Positions 9,214 to 17,152 of a stretch of DNA of 64,000 bases are shown piece after piece. The stretch's first letter is position 1. Every line of letters begins with the position of its first letter. The stretch is from NCBI RefSeq assembly GCF_001270265.1, contig NZ_LGAP01000006.1, forward strand, positions 1 to 64,000, in the 5' to 3' direction. Made by a program: the position numbers and the translations under genes. Source of the stretch: Ensifer adhaerens. GTDB lineage: Bacteria; Pseudomonadota; Alphaproteobacteria; Rhizobiales; Rhizobiaceae. A model generated the notes under the pieces. It was not told the DNA's origin and ran no database searches. It worked only from the letters and a program-made list of their open reading frames with translations.

Positions 9214-9549
9214 ATGATTGATCCCGAGATCAAGAAAGAATTGGCGGGTTACCGGCAGTCGATCGACAACATCGATGCCGCGCTCGTTCACATGCTGGCC
9301 GAACGGTTCCGCTGCACCCAGGCGGTCGGCGTTCTCAAGGCCAAGCACAATCTGCCGCCGGCCGATCCGGCGCGCGAAGAATACCAGATCGAACGCCTTC
9401 GCCATCTGGCGAAGGATGCCAATCTGGATCCGGATTTCGCCGAGAAGTTCCTGAACTTCATCATCAAGGAAGTCATCCGGCATCATGAAGCCATCGCCGC
9501 CGATCGCTCGCAGTCCGCGGGCAACGTCGGCACCACCCATTCCGCTTGA
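9214..9549 (+). CDS. Chorismate mutase (AroQ class)
   Basis: A 111-residue, all-helical monofunctional chorismate mutase that converts chorismate to prephenate for Phe/Tyr synthesis. Landmarks of the AroQ fold are [20 protein letters not shown] at the N-terminus, the Lys of [17 protein letters not shown] in the active site, and the C-terminal helix [14 protein letters not shown]. It sits between ffh and rpsP, separated by 13 and 37 bp, and is therefore probably cotranscribed with translation and secretion genes. Confidence 0.9.
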   Translation: MIDPEIKKELAGYRQSIDNIDAALVHMLAERFRCTQAVGVLKAKHNLPPADPAREEYQIERLRHLAKDANLDPDFAEKFLNFIIKEVIRHHEAIAADRSQSAGNVGTTHSA

Positions 9550-9586
9550 ACGAAGCGGTCAAGAAAGCCTGCAAGGAGTTACTCAA

Positions 9587-9961
9587 ATGGCACTGAAAAT
9601 TCGTCTCGCCCGTGGCGGTTCCAAGAAGCGTCCTTACTACCAGATCGTCGTTGCCGACGCCCGCAGCCCGCGTGACGGCCGCTTCCTCGAGAAGATCGGT
9701 TCCTGGAACCCGATGCTCGGCAAGGACGACGAAAAGCGCGTTGAGCTCAACGCCGAGCGCATCAGCCACTGGATCGCCCAGGGCGCCCAGCCGACCGACC
9801 GCGTCATGCGCTTCCTCGACCAGGCCGGTATCGCTCAGCGTCCGGCTCGCAGCAACCCGAACAAGGGTCTGCCGGGCAAGAAGGCTCAGGAGCGCGCTGC
9901 TGAAGCCAAGCAGAAGGCCGAAGACGCCGCTGCTGCCGCTGCCGAAGGTGCTGCGGAATAA
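9587..9961 (+). CDS. rpsP: 30S ribosomal protein S16
   Basis: The 124-residue small-subunit protein S16. The first ~80 residues are the conserved domain ([35 protein letters not shown]). The rest is an Ala/Lys/Glu-rich tail typical of alphaproteobacterial versions. The ATG at 9587 has a strong AAGGAG at 9573-9578; an in-frame extension to 9485 would lie inside chorismate mutase. A perfect hairpin follows before rimM. Confidence 0.97.
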   Translation: MALKIRLARGGSKKRPYYQIVVADARSPRDGRFLEKIGSWNPMLGKDDEKRVELNAERISHWIAQGAQPTDRVMRFLDQAGIAQRPARSNPNKGLPGKKAQERAAEAKQKAEDAAAAAAEGAAE

Positions 9962-9979
9962 TATCCGGCAAACGGATGT

Positions 9980-10015
9980 GGAAAACGGGCGGCATTCCCA
10001 TGCCGCCCGTTTTCC
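9980..10015 (+). terminator. Perfect 16-bp hairpin between rpsP and rimM
   Basis: GGAAAACGGGCGGCAT (9980-9995) is perfectly complementary to 10000-10015, with a TCCC loop. The T-run is inside the distal stem (GTTTTCC), as in many alphaproteobacterial terminators. Inside the rpsP-rimM-trmD operon it could act as a partial terminator or processing site that makes S16 mRNA more abundant than the mRNA for the two enzymes. Confidence 0.7.
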
Positions 10016-10053
10016 GTTATGTGCACCCTGAAATCCTGAAACGGATGCGGATG

Positions 10054-10614
10054 ATGAGCAAACTCGAAAACCCGGTTCTGATGGCGACTGTCGGCGCGGC
10101 CCAGGGGCTGCGCGGCGAGGTCAGGGTCAAATCCTTCACCGAGGATCCGACCGCGCTTGGCGATTACGGCCATCTTCATAGCGCCGACGGGCGCGTGTTC
10201 GAGGTGCTGGAGGTCCGTGAGGCCAAGAACGTGGTTGTCGTCCGCTTTCGCGGCGTCAACGACCGCACGGCCGCAGAGGCGCTCAACGGTCTCGAATTGT
10301 TTGTCGATCGGGACAATCTGCCGGACGACGATCTCGACGAAGACGAATTCTTCTATGCCGACCTTGAGGGCCTCGAGGCCATCGACGGCAGCGGCAAGAG
10401 CTATGGAACCGTGACCGGCGTGTTCGATTTCGGCGCCGGCGACCTGCTTGAGCTCAAGGGACCGGGCAAGCGCCCGGTGCTCATCCCGTTCACCGAGTGG
10501 TCCGTTCTGGAAATCGATCTGGAAGGCGGCAAGCTGCTGGTCGATCCGCTGGCTGCCGGCCTCATCGACGACAAGGACGAGCCCGGCAGCCCGTTTTCGG
10601 CCAAGCGCAAGTGA
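10054..10614 (+). CDS. rimM: Ribosome maturation factor RimM
   Basis: A 186-residue 16S rRNA processing factor that binds S19 and assists 30S head assembly. The RimM barrel starts at [20 protein letters not shown]. The PRC-barrel half begins near residue 95 ([16 protein letters not shown]). The ATG at 10054 is preferred; an adjacent ATG at 10051 adds one Met, and a longer frame to 9976 overlaps the terminator-like hairpin. Its stop overlaps a GTG (10611) that could serve as the trmD start. Confidence 0.93.
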   Translation: MSKLENPVLMATVGAAQGLRGEVRVKSFTEDPTALGDYGHLHSADGRVFEVLEVREAKNVVVVRFRGVNDRTAAEALNGLELFVDRDNLPDDDLDEDEFFYADLEGLEAIDGSGKSYGTVTGVFDFGAGDLLELKGPGKRPVLIPFTEWSVLEIDLEGGKLLVDPLAAGLIDDKDEPGSPFSAKRK

Positions 10615-10625
10615 GCGGTAAGGCA

Positions 10626-11318
10626 ATGCCCTTCCGTGCGACGGTGCTCACGCTCTATCCCGAAATGTTCCCCGGCCATCTCGGCGCCTCGCTTTCGGGC
10701 CGGGCGCTGGAGCGTGGCCAATGGTCGATCGATGCCGTGCAGATCCGTGATTTTGCCGAGGACAAGCATCGCACGGTCGACGATACGCCGGCCGGCGGCG
10801 GCGCCGGCATGGTGTTGAAGCCCGACGTTCTTGCCCGTGCCATCGACGAAGTGTCTCAGGACGATCATCGCCCGCGGCTGCTGATGAGCCCGCGCGGTCG
10901 GCCGTTGACGCAGAAACGCGTCCGCGAACTTGCCGACGGCCCCGGCGTGGTGATCGTCTGCGGCCGGTTCGAAGGCGTCGACCAGCGCGTCATCGATGGG
11001 CGCGACCTCGAGGAAGTCTCGATCGGTGACTATATTCTGTCCGGCGGCGAGCCGGCGGCACTGACGCTGCTCGACGCCGTCGTGCGCATTCTGCCCGGGG
11101 TGATGGGCAACGAGCTGTCGGGCGTTCATGAAAGCTTCGAAGGCGGGTTGCTGGAGCATCCGCACTATACGCGCCCGCAGGTCTTCGAGGGCAGGGAGAT
11201 CCCGCCGGTGCTGACCTCGGGCAATCACGGCGCGATCGCCAAATGGCGCGAAGCCGAAGCCCGTCGGCTGACCGAGGAGCGTCGGCCCGATCTCATCGCT
11301 CAACCCGTGAAAAAGTAA
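10626..11318 (+). CDS. trmD: tRNA (guanine-37-N1)-methyltransferase TrmD
   Basis: A SPOUT methyltransferase (230 aa) that makes m1G37 in tRNAs reading CNN codons to prevent +1 frameshifts. Seen: the N-terminal [13 protein letters not shown], the trefoil-knot SAM site ([30 protein letters not shown]), and [14 protein letters not shown] at the C-terminus. The ATG at 10626 fits the family; a GTG at 10611 overlapping the rimM stop as GTGA would add five residues. The 3' end overlaps a convergent transporter gene by 19 bp. Confidence 0.95.
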   Translation: MPFRATVLTLYPEMFPGHLGASLSGRALERGQWSIDAVQIRDFAEDKHRTVDDTPAGGGAGMVLKPDVLARAIDEVSQDDHRPRLLMSPRGRPLTQKRVRELADGPGVVIVCGRFEGVDQRVIDGRDLEEVSIGDYILSGGEPAALTLLDAVVRILPGVMGNELSGVHESFEGGLLEHPHYTRPQVFEGREIPPVLTSGNHGAIAKWREAEARRLTEERRPDLIAQPVKK

Positions 11319-12046
11319 TAGGCGGCGAGCAACAGCCCGACTGCCACGACCAGGGCGCGGATTACCGCCTGCGGCACGCGCCGGGCCGCCCAGACGCCGA
11401 GATAACCGCCGAGTGCTGCACCTGGAACCATGATCGCCGCATGCAGCCACGACACGACGCCGCCGGCGGCGAAGATGACGATGGCGATGGTGGCGATGAC
11501 GATGGAGATGAAATTCTTGAGCGCGTTCAGGCGGTGATAGCCGCCGCCGGTGGCAATCCCCAGCACGGCCAGCATCATGATGCCCATGCCGGCACCGAAG
11601 AAGCCGCCGTAGATCGAGGTTGCGAACTGGCTGACGATGCCGGCCGGGCTGATCGCATGTTCGTCGATGCGGGCCTTGGGCTTCAAGAGCGGCCCGGCGG
11701 CGAAGATCGCCGTCGCGACGATCAGCAGCCAGGGGACCAGCGCGCGAAACGAAGCGTTCGACAGGGAGATCAGCAACACCGCGCCGACAAGCCCGCCGAC
11801 CGCCGAGATGACGCCGAGCAGGATCGCCTGGCGGCGGTCTGCGCGGATCTCCTTGGCATAGGCAAGCGCCGAGGTGATGTAGCCGGGAAGCTGGATGATC
11901 GACGACGTCGCATTGGCGACAATGGGCGACAACCCGCCAAGGGTCATGGCGCCGAAGGTGAGGAAGGTTCCGCCACCGGCAATCGCATTGACCATGCCCG
12001 ACAGGAGACCGGCGACGAAAAGCAGAATTATTTCGAAGAAATGCAT
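11300..12046 (-). CDS. TSUP-family membrane transporter (TauE/SafE-like)
   Basis: A 248-residue polytopic protein of the TSUP (sulfite exporter TauE/SafE) family, members of which move sulfite, sulfonates or other small organic anions. Family landmarks are the two related half-repeats, beginning [19 protein letters not shown] and [16 protein letters not shown]. About seven or eight membrane helices are visible. Substrate unknown. The gene is inserted on the opposite strand between trmD and rplS, which form one operon in many bacteria, and its last 19 bp overlap the end of trmD. Confidence 0.88.
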   Translation of the reverse strand: MHFFEIILLFVAGLLSGMVNAIAGGGTFLTFGAMTLGGLSPIVANATSSIIQLPGYITSALAYAKEIRADRRQAILLGVISAVGGLVGAVLLISLSNASFRALVPWLLIVATAIFAAGPLLKPKARIDEHAISPAGIVSQFATSIYGGFFGAGMGIMMLAVLGIATGGGYHRLNALKNFISIVIATIAIVIFAAGGVVSWLHAAIMVPGAALGGYLGVWAARRVPQAVIRALVVAVGLLLAAYYFFTG

Positions 12047-12371
12047 GGTCTCCCCCTACCACTCCGCCCGGCATAACCCGCAGACTCTGCGGCCGCAAGC
12101 CCGCGCTCGCATGCATTTCCATGCGCGTTATTTCGAATTCTCTGATAGAATTCGCGCCGAACGCCTCCATGGCCCGGAAAATATGGCTTGCGGGGATGAC
12201 AAGCGGGGTTTCTTCGTGTAAGTGCCGCCCCGGTTCGGGTTTTTTGCCCGTCGACCACCAACAAAGAATGGTGAATCCGCTCCTGCCGGGTCCGGCAACA
12301 TCTGAAGGCAAGTCCGACAGGTCGATCGAGAGCGCTCTGGCTGTTTCAGAAGAACTTGAAAGGTTAACCCG
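12047..12371. other. Divergent leader between TSUP gene and rplS
   Basis: 325 bp without a supportable gene. It holds a perfect inverted repeat CGAATTC-TCTGATA-GAATTCG (12134-12154), a small GCATG..CATGC palindrome near 12110-12125, and a weak CCCG-GTT-CGGG hairpin followed by six T at 12229-12245. The last could be a small attenuator in the L19 leader, but the stem is only four base pairs. rplS must be transcribed from a promoter in this gap because trmD is cut off by the convergent transporter gene. Confidence 0.4.
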
Positions 12372-12914
12372 ATGAACATCATCCAGCAGCTGGAAGCCGA
12401 ACAGGCCGCCAAGATTGCCGCCAAGCGCACGCTCCCCGATTTCTCCGCAGGCGACACGCTGCGCGTCAACGTCCGCGTTGTCGAAGGCACACGTACCCGC
12501 GTTCAGGCCTATGAAGGCGTCTGCATCGCTCGCTCGGGCGGCGGCATCAACGAGAGCTTCACCGTTCGCAAGATCTCCTACGGCGAAGGCGTCGAGCGCG
12601 TATTCCCGGTTTACTCCCCGCTCGTCGAGAGCGTTGAAGTGGTTCGCCGCGGTAAGGTCCGTCGCGCCAAGCTCTACTACCTGCGCGATCGTCGCGGCAA
12701 GTCGGCTCGTATCGTTGAAAACACCGGTACCCGCGCCCGCAAGCTGAACGACGCCGAACGCCAGGCCGTTGCCGAGGAAAAGGCACGGATCGAAGCTGAA
12801 AAGATCGCAGCAGCACAGGCTCTCGCAGCCGAAAAGGCAGCAGCAGAAGCCGCCGAAGCTAAGGCAGCAGCAGAAGCCGCTGAAGCCAAGGCAGCAGAAG
12901 CCGCAGCGGAATAA
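12372..12914 (+). CDS. rplS: 50S ribosomal protein L19
   Basis: Large-subunit protein L19 at the 30S-50S interface, 180 aa against about 115-120 in most bacteria. The conserved domain is residues 1-115 ([54 protein letters not shown]). The remaining ~60 residues are a repetitive Ala/Glu/Lys tail with [19 protein letters not shown] periodicity, probably helical. A strong terminator follows 25 bp after the stop. It has its own leader rather than following trmD. Confidence 0.96.
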   Translation: MNIIQQLEAEQAAKIAAKRTLPDFSAGDTLRVNVRVVEGTRTRVQAYEGVCIARSGGGINESFTVRKISYGEGVERVFPVYSPLVESVEVVRRGKVRRAKLYYLRDRRGKSARIVENTGTRARKLNDAERQAVAEEKARIEAEKIAAAQALAAEKAAAEAAEAKAAAEAAEAKAAEAAAE

Positions 12915-12939
12915 GATTTCAATCCTTTCGGATTGTTGG

Positions 12940-12969
12940 AAAGGCGGCCTCGGGCCGCCTTTCTTTTTT
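12940..12969 (+). terminator. Rho-independent terminator of rplS
   Basis: A perfect 10-bp stem (AAAGGCGGCC with GGCCGCCTTT, loop TCG) is followed by CTTTTTT. A smaller CAATCC-TTTC-GGATTG hairpin lies just before it at 12920-12935. Confidence 0.9.
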
Positions 12970-13041
12970 GGTACTATGCGCTTGTCTTTTCTCCACAATC
13001 CGTGACATTTTTCGCTGCCACACTTTTCGGGAGCTCTTCCA

Positions 13042-13851
13042 ATGACAATCCGTCGCCATGTGCTTGCGGGCATCGCAGCTGCACTTGCCGTTCCATTTGC
13101 TTTTTCCGCACCGGCGTTCGCCAGCGACCTGCCGGATCTCGGCGGCAAGACGGTTGTCGTCGTCACGGAAAATGCCTACCCGCCGCTGCAGTTCGTCGAT
13201 CCCAAGACCGGTGAGGCGATCGGCTGGGAATATGACGCGATGAACGAGATCGCCAAGCGTCTGAACTTCAAGGTCGAGTACCAGAACACCAGCTGGGACG
13301 CGATGATCCAGGCGGTGCATGACGGCCAGTACCAGATCGGCATGACCGGCATCACCATCAAGGACGACCGCAAGGAGAAGGTCGACTTCTCCGACCCCTA
13401 CATGCGTTCGCAGCAGTTCATGCTGGTGCGCGGCGACGAGAACCGCTTCACCGACGGCAAGAGCTTCGGCGCCTTTGCCGACGGCCTGGTCGGTGCGCAG
13501 CCGGGCACTTCGCCGTTCTACACTGCCGTCTACGAAATGCTCGACGGCAACGAGCAGAACCCGCGCATCAAACTGTTCGAGACCTTCGGCGCCACCGTGC
13601 AGGCACTCAAGGCCGGCGACGTCGACGTCGTCCTGACCGACAGCGTCGCCGCCAAGGGCTATGTCGATTCGTCCGAAGGCAAGCTGAAAGTCGTCGGCGG
13701 CCCGCTCGGCACCGAGGACTTCGGCTTCATCTACCCCAAGGGTTCGGACCTGGTCGCTCCGGTGAACGCCGCGATCAAGGCTCTGAAGGAGGATGGAACC
13801 TTCGACGCCTTGGACAAGAAGTGGTTCCTCGACTACAAGATGGGCGGCTGA
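13042..13851 (+). CDS. Amino-acid ABC transporter substrate-binding protein
   Basis: A 269-residue periplasmic binding protein of the polar amino-acid type (SBP_bac_3). A Sec signal peptide is clear (RRHVLAGIAAALAVPFAF, cleavage after APAFA near residue 27). The mature part shows YPPLQFVDPKTGEAIGWEYD near the N-terminus, the conserved GMTGITIKDDRKEKVDFSDP in the middle and a TEDFGFIYPKGSDL C-terminal motif. The permease gene follows after 9 bp. The ligand is not identifiable; the fold suggests a polar or basic amino acid. Confidence 0.92.
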   Translation: MTIRRHVLAGIAAALAVPFAFSAPAFASDLPDLGGKTVVVVTENAYPPLQFVDPKTGEAIGWEYDAMNEIAKRLNFKVEYQNTSWDAMIQAVHDGQYQIGMTGITIKDDRKEKVDFSDPYMRSQQFMLVRGDENRFTDGKSFGAFADGLVGAQPGTSPFYTAVYEMLDGNEQNPRIKLFETFGATVQALKAGDVDVVLTDSVAAKGYVDSSEGKLKVVGGPLGTEDFGFIYPKGSDLVAPVNAAIKALKEDGTFDALDKKWFLDYKMGG

Positions 13852-13860
13852 TCGCAGGCC

Positions 13861-14682
13861 ATGGCCTCCCCACAATCTTCTGATATGTCCGGAAAGGGCG
13901 ACTATCCCTGGTGGCTGGTCGCCCTTCTGGTGATTGCCGTGGCGCTCGCCGCTGTTATCGTCACCAATGACATCTACACCGAAGTCTTCAACGTCGTTCT
14001 CAAGGGCATCGGCGTCACCATTTTCGTGACCCTGATGGGTTTCGTGCTGGCGACGACGCTCGGTCTCGGTATCGCCCTGATGGCGCTGTCGGAGCATGCG
14101 GCACTTCGCCAGATTGCACGCTTCTATACCGAGGTCATTCGCGGCGTGCCGATCCTCGTCCTGTTGTTCTATATCGCCTTCGTCGGAGCGCCGGCTCTTG
14201 TCACGGTCGCCAACTTCATCACCGCGCCGCTGATTTCGGCCGGCTGGACGGAGCCGGTGGTGGTGCGCGACATCTCGCTGATGTGGCGGGCGATCATGGC
14301 GCTGATGATCGGTTATTCCGCCTTCATCGCCGAGGTGTTTCGAGCCGGCATCCTCTCGGTCGACAAGGGGCAGGTCGAGGCGGCGAAAGCGCTGGGCCTG
14401 ACGCGTTACCAGCGGTTTCGCCTGGTCATCTTCCCGCAGGCGATCCGCGTCATCCTGCCGCCGCTCGGCAACGACTTCGTCGCCATGGTCAAGGACTCCT
14501 CGCTGGTCTCGGTGCTGGGCGTTGCCGACATCACCCAGATGGGCAAGGTCTACGCCTCCGGTTCCTTTCGCTTCTTCGAGACCTATTCGATCGTTGCCTA
14601 TGTCTATCTCGTCCTGACCATCGGCCTGTCGCTTGGCTTGCGGGGGCTCGAGCGGCGGTTGCGGCGCGCCGAGCAGCGTTGA
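13861..14682 (+). CDS. Amino-acid ABC transporter permease
   Basis: A 273-residue HisM/GlnP-type permease with about five membrane helices. The EAA loop that docks the ATPase is present (VEAAKALGLTRYQRFRLVIF, then PQAIRVILPPLGND). The N-terminal inner-membrane domain has VVLKGIGVTIFVTLMGFVLA, and EVIRGVPILVLLF is typical of the family. The start may be the ATG at 13861 or 13885. It follows the binding-protein gene closely, but no ATP-binding subunit gene is present anywhere nearby, so the ATPase must be shared or encoded elsewhere. Confidence 0.92.
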   Translation: MASPQSSDMSGKGDYPWWLVALLVIAVALAAVIVTNDIYTEVFNVVLKGIGVTIFVTLMGFVLATTLGLGIALMALSEHAALRQIARFYTEVIRGVPILVLLFYIAFVGAPALVTVANFITAPLISAGWTEPVVVRDISLMWRAIMALMIGYSAFIAEVFRAGILSVDKGQVEAAKALGLTRYQRFRLVIFPQAIRVILPPLGNDFVAMVKDSSLVSVLGVADITQMGKVYASGSFRFFETYSIVAYVYLVLTIGLSLGLRGLERRLRRAEQR

Positions 14683-14721
14683 GGCCGCTTCCACCGATTG
14701 CCGAAGTGTCAAAAAATTGAT

Positions 14722-14850
14722 ATGTACGGCCGCATGGAATCCAAGTTCGGATGTCGAGAGCAGAAAATCGTCGTGCTGCAGGACCACAAGCGTCTGCCGG
14801 CACGCTTTTTCGCGCGCGTATCCGGGGCGCTGACAAGCCTGCTATCCTGA
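14722..14850 (+). CDS. Possible 42-codon leader ORF before leuC
   Basis: A short frame starts with ATG at 14722 and ends TGA at 14850, 75 bp before leuC. It contains five Leu codons, three of them in the last six codons (ending ALTSLLS). It is followed by CTGATC-CCTT-GATCAG (14847-14862) and a GC-rich stem CCGGC..GCCGG running into TTTT (14868-14891). This resembles a transcription-attenuation leader, but there is no good ribosome-binding site before the ATG, so the reading is tentative. Confidence 0.25.
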   Translation: MYGRMESKFGCREQKIVVLQDHKRLPARFFARVSGALTSLLS

Positions 14851-14925
14851 TCCCTTGATCAGCGTTTCCGGCCGCCTGGCTGCCGGCTTTTCCCTTCTTT
14901 CTGAAAATTCGATGGATATATCGCC

Positions 14926-16335
14926 ATGAGCGCACCGCGTACTCTCTATGACAAGATCTGGGACGACCATCTGGTCAACAGCCAGGACGATGGCACCTGT
15001 CTTCTCTACATCGATCGTCGCCTCGTTCACGAGGTGACGAGCCCGCAGGCTTTCGAAGGCCTGCGCATGGCTGGCCGCAAGGTCCGCGCTCCGGAAAAGA
15101 CGCTTGCCGTCGTCGACCACAACGTGCCGACCTCGCCTGATCGCCATCTCGGCATCAAGAACGAGGAAAGCCGTATCCAGGTCGAGGCGCTCGCCACGAA
15201 CGCGGCCGAGTTTGGCGTCGAATACTACTCCGAAAACGACAAGCGCCAGGGCATCGTGCACATCGTCGGTCCCGAGCAGGGCTTCACGCTGCCGGGCATG
15301 ACCATCGTTTGCGGCGACAGCCACACCTCGACGCACGGCGCTTTCGGCGCGCTGGCGCATGGCATCGGCACCTCGGAAGTCGAGCACGTGCTTGCGACCC
15401 AGACGCTGATCCAGCAGAAAGCCAAGAACATGCTGGTGCGCGTCGACGGCCAGTTGCCGCCGGGCGTCACCGCCAAGGACATCATCCTTGCCATCATCGG
15501 TGAGATCGGCACCGCCGGTGGCACCGGCCACGTCATCGAGTTCGCCGGCGAAGCGATCCGCGCGCTGTCGATGGAAGGCCGCATGACCATCTGCAACATG
15601 ACGATCGAGGGCGGTGCCCGCGCCGGCCTGATCGCGCCCGACGAAACGACCTTCGAATACATCAAGGACAAGCCGCGCGCGCCGAAGGGCAAGGCCCTGG
15701 AGATGGCGCTCGACTATTGGAAGACGCTGCACACGGACGAAGGCGCGCACTACGATCGCGTCGTCGTGCTCGACGCCGCCAATCTGCCGCCGATCGTGTC
15801 CTGGGGTTCGTCGCCCGAGGACGTGATCTCGGTTCAGGGCATCGTCCCGAACCCGGACGAGATCCCGGAAGAGAACAAGCGCAGCTCCAAGTGGCGCGCG
15901 CTCGATTACATGGGCCTGAAGCCCGGCACGAAGATCACCGATATTGCCGTCGACCGTGTCTTCATCGGCTCGTGCACCAACGGCCGCATCGAGGATCTGC
16001 GTGCCGTTGCCGCTGTCGTCGAAGGACGCAAGGTTGCGTCGACCGTGTCGGCGATGATCGTGCCGGGCTCCGGCCTCGTCAAGGAACAGGCGGAAGCCGA
16101 GGGCCTCGACAAGATCTTCCGGGAAGCGGGCTTCGACTGGCGCGAGCCGGGCTGCTCGATGTGCCTGGCGATGAACGATGACCGGCTGAAGCCGGGCGAG
16201 CGTTGCGCCTCGACCTCCAACCGTAACTTCGAAGGCCGCCAGGGCTTCAAGGGACGTACGCATCTGGTGTCGCCGGCAATGGCGGCAGCCGCAGCTGTCG
16301 CCGGACATTTCGTCGACATCCGCGAGTGGAAATAA
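14926..16335 (+). CDS. leuC: 3-isopropylmalate dehydratase large subunit
   Basis: The large subunit (469 aa) of the [4Fe-4S] isomerase of leucine biosynthesis, converting 2- to 3-isopropylmalate with LeuD. Landmarks are the N-terminal [26 protein letters not shown], the first cluster cysteine in [13 protein letters not shown], and the pair in [19 protein letters not shown] is near the C-terminus. Its partner leuD is 23 kb away on the other strand (39276-39881). The last codons are part of a perfect 20-bp tandem duplication. Confidence 0.97.
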   Translation: MSAPRTLYDKIWDDHLVNSQDDGTCLLYIDRRLVHEVTSPQAFEGLRMAGRKVRAPEKTLAVVDHNVPTSPDRHLGIKNEESRIQVEALATNAAEFGVEYYSENDKRQGIVHIVGPEQGFTLPGMTIVCGDSHTSTHGAFGALAHGIGTSEVEHVLATQTLIQQKAKNMLVRVDGQLPPGVTAKDIILAIIGEIGTAGGTGHVIEFAGEAIRALSMEGRMTICNMTIEGGARAGLIAPDETTFEYIKDKPRAPKGKALEMALDYWKTLHTDEGAHYDRVVVLDAANLPPIVSWGSSPEDVISVQGIVPNPDEIPEENKRSSKWRALDYMGLKPGTKITDIAVDRVFIGSCTNGRIEDLRAVAAVVEGRKVASTVSAMIVPGSGLVKEQAEAEGLDKIFREAGFDWREPGCSMCLAMNDDRLKPGERCASTSNRNFEGRQGFKGRTHLVSPAMAAAAAVAGHFVDIREWK

Positions 16336-16360
16336 GCCGGCGCGAGTGGAAATAAGCCGG
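16321..16360 (+). repeat. Perfect 20-bp tandem duplication at the leuC stop
   Basis: CGCGAGTGGAAATAAGCCGG occurs twice back to back (16321-16340 and 16341-16360). The first copy encodes the last residues of LeuC and its TAA stop; the second lies wholly after the stop. The protein is unaffected. It looks like a recent replication-slippage event. Confidence 0.95.
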
Positions 16361-16384
16361 TTCTTGAGCTTTTCCGGCGTTGAT

Positions 16385-16411
16385 GGCCGCCCTTCGGGGC
16401 GGCCTTTTTTT
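16385..16411 (+). terminator. Rho-independent terminator of leuC
   Basis: A perfect 8-bp stem GGCCGCCC (16385-16392) with GGGCGGCC (16397-16404), a TTCG tetraloop, then seven T. Confidence 0.92.
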
Positions 16412-16460
16412 CATCGCATCCCAGCAGGACAAAATGCGGCGGCAGTGCAAGAATGGAGCT

Positions 16461-16563
16461 ACTGCATGTTTCCTTAAATCCCATCCGATTTAAGGGTAAA
16501 AACATGCAGCAATTCAAAGTGCTACAGCGACCTTTGCGCGTCTGATAAGACGCGCGGCGCTGT
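16461..16563 (+). repeat. Dispersed intergenic repeat, family 3, copy 2
   Basis: The best-preserved copy. ACTGCATGTTT pairs with AAACATGCAG around an inner stem CTTAAATC / GATTTAAG. This is followed by GCTACAGCGACCTTTGCGCG and a hairpin GCGCGTCT-GATA-AGACGCGC, then GGCGCTGT. It lies between the leuC terminator and the SixA-like gene. Confidence 0.85.
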
Positions 16564-16610
16564 TGTGCCAACGCGTGCGGAACGGCTCGCCATAGCAAAA
16601 GGAGGCGGTC

Positions 16611-17147
16611 ATGGCCGAGGATCACAGGGCGAAAACATACCGCCTGATGCTGCTGCGCCACGCCAAATCCGCCTGGCCGGAAGGCGTTCCCGATCATGAT
16701 CGGCCGCTCGGCGACCGCGGCCGCAAGGCGGCGCCGCTGGTCGGCGCCTATATGGAGCGCAAGGGATTGATCCCGGGGCTTGCCCTCGTTTCCACGGCGC
16801 GACGAGCGCGGGAAACCTGGGCGCTGGTCAAGGACAACTTGCCGCCGCCAATCCCCGCGCGCGAGACGCGCGACATCTACGAAGTGGCAGCGCCCGCCAT
16901 TCTGACGGCGATTCGTGCGGTCGATCCGGCCATCGGCAACCTGCTTGTCGTCGGCCACAATCCGGGCATGGAGGATCTGGCCCATCTCATTGCCGGATCG
17001 GGCAGGCAAGAGGCGCTCGCGCGCATGCGCGAGAAGTTTCCAACGGCGGCGCTTGCCGTCTTCGAGTTCGACGGCTCCAGCTGGGAGGACCTCGCATCAG
17101 GCGGATGTCGCCTCGTCGATTTCGTGACGCCGCGCCAGCTCGCCTGA
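16611..17147 (+). CDS. SixA-like histidine phosphatase family protein
   Basis: A 178-residue protein of the histidine phosphatase (phosphoglycerate mutase-like) superfamily, closest to SixA. The catalytic motif is LMLLRHAKSAWPEGVPDHDR near the N-terminus, with the second His in VVGHNPGMEDLAH. SixA enzymes dephosphorylate phosphohistidine in phosphotransfer proteins; that substrate is inferred from family only. AGGAGGCGGTC precedes the ATG at 16611. It is convergent with the downstream acetyltransferase gene, 5 bp apart. Confidence 0.88.
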   Translation: MAEDHRAKTYRLMLLRHAKSAWPEGVPDHDRPLGDRGRKAAPLVGAYMERKGLIPGLALVSTARRARETWALVKDNLPPPIPARETRDIYEVAAPAILTAIRAVDPAIGNLLVVGHNPGMEDLAHLIAGSGRQEALARMREKFPTAALAVFEFDGSSWEDLASGGCRLVDFVTPRQLA

Positions 17148-17152
17148 TCGGT

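Noticed and set aside
12229-12245. Intrinsic attenuator in the rplS leader
   Set aside because: The stem is only four base pairs before the T-run; noted in the leader entry but not called.
10401-13166. A 921-codon minus-strand frame across rimM, trmD and rplS
   Set aside because: It overlaps several certain genes on both strands and shows no domain; the real minus-strand gene there is the TSUP transporter in another frame.
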